Of a stretch of 64,000 nucleotides of DNA, positions 57,452 through 64,000 are shown one piece after another. How positions within the stretch are numbered: position 1 is the first letter of the stretch; every line of letters begins with the position of its first letter. Position numbers and translations under genes: made by a program. This stretch comes from CALOCN01 sp942491735 (GTDB lineage Bacteria; Eisenbacteria; RBG-16-71-46; JABDJR01): NCBI GenBank assembly GCA_942491735.1, contig CALOCN010000014.1:62001-126000 (forward strand). The letters run 5' to 3'. Below the pieces are notes generated by a model. That model was given only the letters and a program-made list of their open reading frames with translations. It had not been told where the DNA came from and ran no database searches.

Positions 57452-58447
57452 ATGAAGAAACCAAAAGAAGCCTGGCAACAGATCGTGGCCCGATACCACC
57501 GTTCGGACAATCGTCGAGCGGTGCGACAGGTGATCAACACCTTTGGGCCCTACCTCGCTCTGTGGGGGGTGATGATCTGGACGATCAACATTTCCTACTG
57601 GATCACCCTGCCGCTGGCGATCCTTTCGGCCGGGTTCCTCATGCGGGGTTTCATCATCCTGCACGACTGTGGCCACGGGTCCTTCTTCACGTCGCGCAAG
57701 GCCAACGACATTCTTGGCTTCATCAGCGGCATTCTCACCTTCACGCCGTACGCCTACTGGCGTCATCGCCATGCGATGCACCACGCCACCGCCGGGAACC
57801 TCGACAAGCGGGGCGCAGGCGACGTGTGGACCATGACCACCGAGGAGTACCGGACCTCGTCCTGGCGCAAGCGCCTCGGGTTTCGCCTCTTTCGTCATCC
57901 CCTGGTCCTGCTGGTGCTGGGGCCGGCCTACATGTTCCTGATCCAGCACCGTTTTGCCGCCAAGGGATCCGGTTGGCGTTGGCACCTCAGCGTGGCCTGG
58001 ACCAACCTGTGCCTGATCGGGGTCGGTTTCGCGGTCAGCTCGCTGATCGGCTTCTGGGCCTATGTGGGGATTCAGCTCCCCATCATCCTCGTCACCGGCG
58101 CGGCCGGGGTCTGGATGTTCTACGTCCAGCACAACTTCGAGGGCGCCTACTGGGAGCGGAGCAAGAACTGGAGCTATGTGGAGTCCGCGCTCAAGGGCAG
58201 CTCCTACTACGAACTGCCCCGGGTGCTGCAGTGGTTCAGCGGAAACATCGGGTTCCACCACATCCATCACCTGAGCCCGCGCATCCCCAACTACTTCCTG
58301 GAGAAGGCCCACAAGGAGAACGCGCTCTTCCGGTCCGTTCGCCCCATGCGCATCAAGGACAGCCTCAAGAGCCTGCACCTGCGTCTGTGGGACGAGGAAA
58401 AGCGCATGCTGGTGGGGTTCCGCCAGATGAGCGGCGAGCAGACCTGA
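57452..58447 (+). CDS. Membrane fatty-acid desaturase (DesA/omega-6-like)
   Basis: A 331-residue di-iron membrane enzyme that introduces double bonds into fatty acyl chains. All three histidine boxes are present: HDCGH (71-75), HRHAMHH (105-111) and HHIHH (269-273, in GFHHIHHLSPRIPNY), in the spacing of Delta12/omega-type acyl-lipid desaturases. About four membrane helices lie at 35-70, 85-100, 150-165 and 185-225. The electron donor (ferredoxin or cytochrome b5) is not encoded nearby. Preceded by a long, structured leader and followed by a shared hairpin terminator; cold or membrane-fluidity control is plausible but not shown. Confidence 0.93.
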   Translation: MKKPKEAWQQIVARYHRSDNRRAVRQVINTFGPYLALWGVMIWTINISYWITLPLAILSAGFLMRGFIILHDCGHGSFFTSRKANDILGFISGILTFTPYAYWRHRHAMHHATAGNLDKRGAGDVWTMTTEEYRTSSWRKRLGFRLFRHPLVLLVLGPAYMFLIQHRFAAKGSGWRWHLSVAWTNLCLIGVGFAVSSLIGFWAYVGIQLPIILVTGAAGVWMFYVQHNFEGAYWERSKNWSYVESALKGSSYYELPRVLQWFSGNIGFHHIHHLSPRIPNYFLEKAHKENALFRSVRPMRIKDSLKSLHLRLWDEEKRMLVGFRQMSGEQT

Positions 58448-58478
58448 CCCTCCCGATTCCCAGGTCCTGGATATCGAA

Positions 58479-58508
58479 AAGAGCCGGCCCCGCAAGGGAC
58501 CGGCTCTT
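58479..58508. terminator. Bidirectional hairpin terminator between convergent genes
   Basis: AAGAGCCGG-C-CCC and GGG-A-CCGGCTCTT pair over 9 + 3 bp with one C-A mismatch and a GCAA loop. On the minus strand it is followed by a short T-run (CTCTTTTC), on the plus strand by CTTGTTCGTT. It serves both the desaturase (+) and the lipoprotein (-) gene. Confidence 0.75.
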
Positions 58509-58537
58509 GTTCGTTACAACGTCGGGGTCGGAAAAAC

Positions 58538-59281
58538 CTACCGGCCACCCCGCTTGCCGCTGCAGTCCGGCCGCAGCGCCTGGAGCGCTTCATACTGCTC
58601 CGGGGTGAGGATCTCCTGCAGGGACGCATCGAAGGCATCGCGTAGTTCGGCCGCCGCGGCCATGGCCGCTTCCTTGTCGATCTCGCCGGCGAGCAGCTGC
58701 TCGCGCAGTTCCAGCATGCCGTCCCGGACCGCCTGCATGGCGGCGACGATATCGGCCACCTGGGTGTCGCTGGCCCCGATCTCTTGAAGCCAGGCACCCC
58801 AGCGATCGCGAGGGTTACGGTGTCCGCGACGCCGATCGTCCCGCTTCTCACGCATCTCCTGGAGCAGGTCGTACTGTTCCGGGGTCAGAATGATCTGGAG
58901 CCCGGCCTCGAAGGCGTCCCGCGCGTCGCTGGCCGCGGCCCGCGCCTCTTCCTTGGTCAGATCGCCGGCATCGTGCTGGGCCCGCAGGTCCTTGATCGTG
59001 GCGTGGAATGCCGCGTAGGCCTCGGCGAGATCCGCCTTCTGTTGCTCGTCGAGACCCAGGTGCTGGGCCAGACGGTCGATCCGGGCGTCGGCATCGGCCG
59101 GGGTGAAGCCGTCGGTGGAGTTCAGGACCCCGGTGAACGGGTCTTCCACCAGCTGGAGAGTGCCATCCGAGTCGGGGTTGACTCCGGTCACCGAGTCTTC
59201 ACCGCACCCCACCCAGACCATCGAGGTCATGAGAAGGAAAGCAATGAGCCGGGGAGTTCCGGCGGAAAGGTACTTGAACAT
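58538..59281 (-). CDS. Spy/CpxP-like helical lipoprotein with internal duplication
   Basis: A 247-residue lipoprotein (lipobox WVGC, Cys26). The ATG at 59281 follows AGGAGA; an in-frame start at 59347 would add a non-signal sequence. The mature part contains two copies of a helical unit of about 90 residues, each ending in a shared segment: FEAGLQIILTPEQYDLLQEM and FDASLQEILTPEQYEALQAL. LTPEQ-x-x motifs are typical of Spy/CpxP/LTXXQ-type periplasmic proteins that bind unfolded proteins or metals. The C-terminus is basic (SGKRGGR) and the linker is Arg-rich (KRDDRRRGHRNPRDRW). A chaperone or envelope-stress role is inference from the motif. Confidence 0.75.
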   Translation of the reverse strand: MFKYLSAGTPRLIAFLLMTSMVWVGCGEDSVTGVNPDSDGTLQLVEDPFTGVLNSTDGFTPADADARIDRLAQHLGLDEQQKADLAEAYAAFHATIKDLRAQHDAGDLTKEEARAAASDARDAFEAGLQIILTPEQYDLLQEMREKRDDRRRGHRNPRDRWGAWLQEIGASDTQVADIVAAMQAVRDGMLELREQLLAGEIDKEAAMAAAAELRDAFDASLQEILTPEQYEALQALRPDCSGKRGGR

Positions 59282-59499
59282 GATCCGTCTCCTTGTAGGC
59301 AAGCCGCTTGAACGGGAGTGAATGGCACCGGGATAGGAACTATGCAAACCGCGTGCCGTCCCGGTTGCTCCCGATCAAGCTTGCCAATTGATTATGAAAC
59401 AATGGATTAGGCGATGCAACGAACAACGCTCCCCGGGTCACTCACCGGGGAGTGACCCGAGGCGTACAACCGGGCGCTCCGCAGGGGACACCCGCGGGT

Positions 59500-59505
59500 T
59501 AGAAT
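59500..59505 (+). promoter_or_regulatory. -10-like TAGAAT upstream of 59546 gene
   Basis: TAGAAT lies 41 nt before the GTG at 59546, which has its own GAGAGG site 7 nt upstream. The hexamer matches the one upstream of 9906. Confidence 0.4.
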
Positions 59506-59545
59506 CGGGGTCCCCTGCCCCCACACCCCAGCGAGAGGTACCGAC

Positions 59546-60709
59546 GTGAAGCCCGTTCTGCATTCCCTGGTAGTCCTGTGTGTCTTTGCCTTGCCCGCCC
59601 CGGCCCTGGCCGGATTCACCGACGGTTTCGTGGAAGGCGATCCGGGGATCGCCTCCATCAGCCGGCTGGAGTTCGGTCCCGAGGGGGTCCTGTTTATCGG
59701 TGACTCCAAGGGGGGTGCGGTGATTGCGGTGGCCACGGGCGACGTCACCCCGGCCGACCGGACGGAGCGGTTCAGCGTTCCGGACCTGGAGGGGAAGGTC
59801 GCCGCGTTGCTGGGGACGGCGCCCGATGACGTGTTGATCCACGACATGGCGGTGAATCCCATCTCGCACGCGGTGTACCTCTCGGTGTCCCGAGGGCGCA
59901 CCGAGTGGGAAAGCCGGTGGGACCTCCCCAACGAACTCGCCGACGCGGACATCGTGCTGCGAATCGACACGGAGGACACGATCACCGAGGTGCCTCTGGC
60001 CAACGTCCCCCATGCGCGGTTCGAACTTCCCAACGCGGTGGATCCGGAGAAGACCCATCGCTGGAAGGAAGGCTTGTCGCTGCGGGTCGATGCGATCACC
60101 GCCCTGGTCTACGAGGAGGGTACGCTCTACGTGACCGGGCTCTCCAACGAGGAGTTCTCGGCCGCGCTCTGGTACGTGGACTTTCCGTTCGCCGACGCTG
60201 CGGAGTGGGGAACGCTGGAGATCTATCACGGGGCGCACGGACAGTGGGAGACCTTTGCTCCCATCCGCGCGTTTCTGCCCTATGAGTTCGGGGGCAAGGA
60301 ACACATCCTGGCCTCGTATCTCTGCACCCCCCTGGTCACCTTTCCCATGGAAGCAATTCGCGGGGGCGAGCACGTGAAGGGGCACACGATCGCCGAGCTG
60401 GGCGCGGGGAACTTCCCCCTCGACATGGTCAAGGCGACCCACGGCGAGACCACGGTCTTTGTCCTGGCCAACAGCCAGTTGCCGCTCATGACCTTCACCC
60501 CCGAGGCCGTGCAGGAGTACATGGGCAAGCCCGGCATCACCCGGGAGTCGCCGACCTATACCGAGGGCCTTGCCGGGACCTACCGCGCCGGCTCCGGGGT
60601 GCAGCAGCTGGACAACTTCAACGCCGATTTCATCATTGCGTTGCAGCGGATGGCCTCCGGAAAGCTGGACCTGGTTGCCCTGTCCGTGGAGCGGTTGGCC
60701 CAGTCCTGA
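59546..60709 (+). CDS. Exported beta-propeller-like protein, unknown function
   Basis: A 387-residue protein starting at a GTG preceded by GAGAGG (7 nt). Residues 1-22 form a signal peptide (VLCVFALPAPALA). The mature chain has repeated strand patterns with Asp/Gly turns (SRLEFGPEGVLFIGDSKGGA, DMAVNPISHAVYLSVSRG, ITALVYEEGTLYVTGLSNEE), which fits a beta-propeller of NHL/SMP-30 type. It has a single cysteine near ASYLCTPLV and no clear catalytic motif. It is followed after 11 nt by another exported protein, so the two form an operon. The propeller may bind a metal or small ligand, but no function can be assigned. Confidence 0.65.
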   Translation: MKPVLHSLVVLCVFALPAPALAGFTDGFVEGDPGIASISRLEFGPEGVLFIGDSKGGAVIAVATGDVTPADRTERFSVPDLEGKVAALLGTAPDDVLIHDMAVNPISHAVYLSVSRGRTEWESRWDLPNELADADIVLRIDTEDTITEVPLANVPHARFELPNAVDPEKTHRWKEGLSLRVDAITALVYEEGTLYVTGLSNEEFSAALWYVDFPFADAAEWGTLEIYHGAHGQWETFAPIRAFLPYEFGGKEHILASYLCTPLVTFPMEAIRGGEHVKGHTIAELGAGNFPLDMVKATHGETTVFVLANSQLPLMTFTPEAVQEYMGKPGITRESPTYTEGLAGTYRAGSGVQQLDNFNADFIIALQRMASGKLDLVALSVERLAQS

Positions 60710-60720
60710 GGACGCGTCGG

Positions 60721-61851
60721 ATGGGAACGTTGCGGGGCGGGGCGGTACCCGGCGGGGTGATCGTTGCCGTCGCTGTGTTGTTGGGGCTGGCTCCCCGAGC
60801 CGTCGTCGCCGAGCCCCGGGTGGTGGTTCCGGAAACACCCGGAGAGGCCGTGCGCGTGACCGGGTTGAGCCCGGGCACCTTGTCTGCCCTGGGGGCCCTG
60901 GATGCCGCCGGGTGGAGCGGGACCCTGGCCGTTCGGGTTGTCACCGACACCGACGGCGAGGTACCTGCCATGCTGGGGACGCATCGGGTGGAGGGGGCGG
61001 ACGCCCTGTTCCTTCCGCGGTTTCCGTTTGTGCCCGGACAGGCCTACCGGGCGCGCTTCGCCTGGGGGGACTTGAGCCTCGAGCAACCCTTCCGGATCGA
61101 GCCGAAGCGCGTGGCGCCGCACGGCACGGTGGCTCGCACCTACCCCACCGGGGAGGTGCTCCCGGCGAACCTGCTCCGGCTCTATGTGTACTTCGATACC
61201 CCCATGCTCGGTGGCGACGTGGTGGCCTGCGTGCGGATCCTGGACGCGCAGGGGGAGCCGATTCCCAACGCCTATGTGGGGTCCCCCGAGTTGTGGGATC
61301 CCCAGCGGCATCGGCTCACCCTGATCCTGCACCCGGGGCGGATCAAGCAGGGGGTGGAGCCCAATCGGACCCTGGGACCGGTGCTGGTACCCGGGCAACG
61401 CGTCACCCTCCGCGTGGATGCCTCCATGCGGACCGCCGACGGCGTGCCCTTGGCGGAGCCGTACGAGCGATCGTTCCAGGTGGGGGAAGCGGACCGGGTC
61501 TCGCCGGCACCGGGGCAGTGGTCCCTGGATGCGCCGCACGCCGGCACCCGCGAAGCGCTACGGATCGGCCTGGATGAGCCCCTCGATCATGCCCTGCTCC
61601 CGCGGTATCTCGCGGTGATCAAACCCGACGGACTGGGTGTCGACGGAGCCCTGACCGTCGGCGACGGGGAGCGGGTGTGTTGGTTCGTGCCCGCGTCGCC
61701 GTGGAAGGCCGGACCCCACCGTCTGGTCGTGCAGCCGGGTCTCGAGGACCGGGCCGGAAACCGGCTGGACATGCTGTTCGATCGGCAATCCACCCCATCC
61801 CGGTCGGAACGCACCGAGCAGGAATTGCCGTTCGTGATCGGCGCTCCCTAG
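60721..61851 (+). CDS. Exported protein with Ig-like domain, unknown function
   Basis: A 376-residue exported protein. The signal peptide includes VIVAVAVLLGLAPRAVVAEP; the ATG at 60721 is used, although a GTG 13 codons in would give a more compact signal. The mature part is beta-rich. A segment near residue 150 reads NLLRLYVYFDTPM, the beginning of SbsA/Ig-like domains that bind or display other proteins, and RLTLILHPGRIKQG and RLVVQPGLEDRAGN follow the same pattern. No active-site motif is visible. Its gene follows the propeller gene by 11 nt, and the two may form a periplasmic pair. The stop TAG overlaps the convergent M23 stop through CTAG (61848-61851). Confidence 0.65.
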   Translation: MGTLRGGAVPGGVIVAVAVLLGLAPRAVVAEPRVVVPETPGEAVRVTGLSPGTLSALGALDAAGWSGTLAVRVVTDTDGEVPAMLGTHRVEGADALFLPRFPFVPGQAYRARFAWGDLSLEQPFRIEPKRVAPHGTVARTYPTGEVLPANLLRLYVYFDTPMLGGDVVACVRILDAQGEPIPNAYVGSPELWDPQRHRLTLILHPGRIKQGVEPNRTLGPVLVPGQRVTLRVDASMRTADGVPLAEPYERSFQVGEADRVSPAPGQWSLDAPHAGTREALRIGLDEPLDHALLPRYLAVIKPDGLGVDGALTVGDGERVCWFVPASPWKAGPHRLVVQPGLEDRAGNRLDMLFDRQSTPSRSERTEQELPFVIGAP

Positions 61852-63254
61852 CGCAAGGCGACGAACTTGGTCTGGGCGTGGCCGGCGCCGGTATCCACCC
61901 GGGCGAAGTACACCCCGCCCCGAGGGCTGGTCCAGCGCAGGTCGTGGGTTCCGGCCGGGAAGCTCCCCTGGGCCAGGGTGGCGACCTGGCGTCCCTGGGC
62001 GTCGAAGATGCGCACCGTGGCCTCGGCCGGTTCCGACAGGGAAAAGGACAGGTCCACCCGGCCTGTGATGCCGTTGCGGTGACGAATAGCCAGCGAGGGC
62101 GTTCCCGGAGGGGGGGCGTCGGTGGTCGCGGTGACAAAGAAATCCACCGCGTAGGACTCCCCCTGATAGTCCGCCTCGAACCACCATCGTCCATGGGGGG
62201 CGTTCGAGGGCAGGGTGAACCACCAGTACCAATAGGACGCGGCGTAATGGGCGACCCCGCTGGCGTGGGACCAGGAGGTGTACAGCGTTCCGTCCGGCTT
62301 GCGCAACCGGTAGCTGGTGGACTGCCCTGAAAGCTGATCCCGATAGTAGGCGGCGAAGTAGGCCACTTGGCCCGGCTGGAAGTTGGAGGTCTGGTTCGAG
62401 GTTTCGATCCCCGGGCAGGTGGGAAAGACCGGCGCCGCGCTCTGGGTCATGAGCGCGTTGATCGCCGAGTCGTAGTAGTCCCGCTGGTCCTGCCACCAGC
62501 CGGTGGCGTTGAAGTTGTTGCAGGGCCCCGCGTACGGCTCCACCAGTCCCCCGCCGGAATCGTAGGTTTCCATGTGCAGGTGGGGACCGGTGGAGTTCCC
62601 GGAGCTTCCCACCACGCCCAGGTACTCCCCTTCGGCGACCGTTTGCCCCACCCCCTTGGTGGTGAGCGAGTTCTTCTTGAGGTGCCCGTACCAGATCACC
62701 GATCCGTCGGCATGCTCCACATAGACCGCGTTCCAGGCGCCGCCGCTGGTGGAACAGCTCTGGTCGTTGTTGCCGTCGTCCTTGCCGATGATGGTTCCCG
62801 GCGCGGCGGCCACCACGTACACGTGATCGTTGGCCATCTTGAACCAGGAGAAGGGCCAGGTGAAGAAGTCGACGCCCTGGTGGTTGTAGCCGCTCACATC
62901 ATAGGTGCGGGTGCCGCAGTTGTAGTCCTGGATAGTGCCGGGATTCCCGGCGAGTTGGTCCAGGAAGTTGGAGATGCCGTGGTTCCCGGGGTCGTGCAGG
63001 GTGGGGGCGTTGCGCAGGGGCCAGCCGAGCAGCGGGGCGACGGCCGATTCGCTGACCGGGGCCAGGGCGCCGGTGGCGCGCAGGTTCGCGGAGGCTTCGG
63101 CCAGGCGGATCCGCAGCGCGGCGCGTTCCCCCTCCGTGAGACAGGGCACGGTCTGCAACACGGGAGCGGCCCCGCCGCCGACGGGCGCCAGGGGCTGGGC
63201 GGATTGGGCGAGGGCCGGGAAGAGCAAGAGAGCCAAGAGCATGGAATATCGCAC
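61848..63254 (-). CDS. Exported M23 metallopeptidase with FlgD-Ig-like sorting tail
   Basis: A 468-residue LytM-type endopeptidase expected to cut peptidoglycan cross-links or another peptide. I start it at the GTG at 63254, about 8 nt after GGAG, rather than the ATG at 63284; the first gives a compact signal peptide (MLLALLLFPALAQS). The zinc ligands are H125-x3-D129 (HQGVDFF) and H225-L-H227 (GPHLHME). Between them are VEHADGSVIWYGHLKK and the VGSSGNSTGPH loop. The C-terminus is a FlgD-Ig-like tail, with ATVRIFDAQGRQVATLAQGS and the end GHAQTKFVALR, which would direct surface secretion. Convergent with the 60721 gene, sharing CTAG. Confidence 0.9.
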   Translation of the reverse strand: MRYSMLLALLLFPALAQSAQPLAPVGGGAAPVLQTVPCLTEGERAALRIRLAEASANLRATGALAPVSESAVAPLLGWPLRNAPTLHDPGNHGISNFLDQLAGNPGTIQDYNCGTRTYDVSGYNHQGVDFFTWPFSWFKMANDHVYVVAAAPGTIIGKDDGNNDQSCSTSGGAWNAVYVEHADGSVIWYGHLKKNSLTTKGVGQTVAEGEYLGVVGSSGNSTGPHLHMETYDSGGGLVEPYAGPCNNFNATGWWQDQRDYYDSAINALMTQSAAPVFPTCPGIETSNQTSNFQPGQVAYFAAYYRDQLSGQSTSYRLRKPDGTLYTSWSHASGVAHYAASYWYWWFTLPSNAPHGRWWFEADYQGESYAVDFFVTATTDAPPPGTPSLAIRHRNGITGRVDLSFSLSEPAEATVRIFDAQGRQVATLAQGSFPAGTHDLRWTSPRGGVYFARVDTGAGHAQTKFVALR

Positions 63255-63462
63255 GGGTTGTCTCCACCGGGGCGATCGGGGCACCCCTTGCTACCGGTAT
63301 CGGCGGGATGCGGGGGGCGGCGCGGCCGGTGGCGGAGAACGACGCTCTCACGCCGGATCCGGGAGGGTTTTGCCCCACCCGGATCCTCGGCCTTCCAGCC
63401 ACGAGCATCTGCATGGTCCCCGCATCCTACCAAATCGACTCCCCCTGGGGCGGGCGGGGGGC

Positions 63463-63468
63463 TAAGAT
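63463..63468 (+). promoter_or_regulatory. -10-like TAAGAT upstream of 63505 gene
   Basis: TAAGAT lies 36 nt before the ATG at 63505 and upstream of a GGAGG site (63493-63497). The -35 region is G-rich with no good hexamer. Confidence 0.4.
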
Positions 63469-63504
63469 GCCGGCAACCCACTCTCTCGCAATGGAGGCTC
63501 ACCC

Positions 63505-64000
63505 ATGGTCCCGTTGACGTCCCTTTGGCTCCCGATCCTGCTCGGGTCGGTTCTCGTCTTCCTGGTCAGCTCGGTGGTGCACATGATGCTGAAGCACCAC
63601 AGGAACGACTTTGCCCCGCTCCCCAACGAGGACGCGGTGCGGGCTCAGCTTCGCGCCGCCAACATTGCACCCGGCGACTACTACGTGCCGCTCCCGGGGG
63701 ATCAGAAGGCCATGAAGTCGCCCGAGTATCAGGCCAAGCTGGCCGAGGGCCCGGTGGCCTTCATGACCTTCCTGCCCAACGGATCCGTAGGTATGGGTTC
63801 AAGCCTCATCCAATGGCTTCTCTATACCCTGGTCATCTCGGTTTTCGTTGCTTACCTGACCGGACGCACGGTGGGAGCCGGCGTTGAGTACATGACGGTG
63901 TTCCGCGTCGCGGGCACGGTGGCGTTCCTGGGTTACGCCGGCGCCCAGCCGGTGCAGTCCATCTGGGGCAAGCGCAAATGGAGCACCACCTGGAAGCACG
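63505..64000 (+). CDS. Membrane protein of unknown function, 3' end cut by window edge
   Basis: An open frame of 165 codons that runs off the right edge. The ATG has GGAGG 7 nt upstream. The first helix is LWLPILLGSVLVFLVSSVVH, followed by MMLKHHRNDFAPLPNEDAVR and a soluble loop with DYYVPLPGDQKAMKSPEYQA. The second and third helices are near LLYTLVISVFVAYLTGRTV and FRVAGTVAFLGYAGAQPVQ. The arrangement (helix, cytoplasmic or periplasmic segment of about 60 residues, two or more helices) looks like a conserved uncharacterised membrane family, but I cannot name it. Confidence 0.8.
   Translation, partial: MVPLTSLWLPILLGSVLVFLVSSVVHMMLKHHRNDFAPLPNEDAVRAQLRAANIAPGDYYVPLPGDQKAMKSPEYQAKLAEGPVAFMTFLPNGSVGMGSSLIQWLLYTLVISVFVAYLTGRTVGAGVEYMTVFRVAGTVAFLGYAGAQPVQSIWGKRKWSTTWKH

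Noticed and set aside
1..64000. Insertion sequences, transposases, integrases or attachment sites
   Set aside because: No transposase or integrase motif and no long terminal inverted or direct repeats were seen; the apparently foreign composition is limited to the cas region.
1..64000. tRNA or rRNA genes
   Set aside because: No cloverleaf or rRNA-like sequence was recognised by eye; a tRNAscan-SE and Infernal run would settle it.

Overview
The window is GC-rich, gene-dense bacterial chromosome with no rRNA or tRNA gene that I can see. Two secreted proteins (10931-14365 and 61848-63254, minus strand) end in the FlgD-Ig-like sorting tail common in FCB-group candidate phyla (Eisenbacteria, Krumholzibacteriota, Latescibacterota). 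Together with many lipoproteins, outer-membrane proteins and Ser/Thr kinases with TPR or beta-propeller tails, this suggests an uncultivated, diderm, FCB-related bacterium. The phylum assignment is inference.

Left end (1-6612, all minus strand): the interference half of a type I-G (formerly I-U) CRISPR-Cas locus, read cas3 (C-terminal HD) > csx17/cas8g > csb1/cas7g > csb2 (Cas5-Cas6 fusion). csb2 runs off the left edge. The genes overlap or nearly touch. The adaptation genes and the array are not in the window.

6945-23490: a minus-strand operon of two lipoproteins and a small helical protein diverges from a voltage-gated K+ channel. Then come a secreted protein, a 1144-residue GEVED-repeat secreted protein with a clear terminator, a small secreted protein, a serine beta-lactamase-family hydrolase, a MazEF-type toxin-antitoxin pair with a palindromic operator, an LEA14-like lipoprotein, an ATP-grasp-like protein coupled to a GNAT acetyltransferase, a putative caspase-like protein, and an operon of two haem c proteins plus an APC-family transporter.

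23598-44213: two Ser/Thr kinases overlapping by GTGA, a heavy-metal efflux cluster (His-rich exported protein, adaptor lipoprotein, CusA/CzcA-like RND pump), an AAA-LuxR regulator, a SAM methyltransferase preceded by a paired-palindrome site, a GT87-like membrane glycosyltransferase, an SGNH lipoprotein, an M13 peptidase, a SemiSWEET and an AraC regulator.

44402-64000: two tandem secreted amidohydrolases. A TetR > MMPL-type RND > LolA-like protein > outer-membrane barrel operon follows, with a palindrome in its promoter. Next are a small membrane protein, a kinase-NACHT-FGE (formylglycine-generating-enzyme-like) fusion, a fatty-acid desaturase behind a structured leader, a duplicated Spy-like lipoprotein, two coupled secreted proteins, an M23 peptidase, and a membrane protein cut by the right edge.

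The most unusual items are the kinase-NACHT-FGE fusion (53524-57132), the caspase-like protein with a transthyretin-like N-terminus (19779-20807), and the type I-G locus. Two convergent gene pairs overlap exactly through a shared CTAG.
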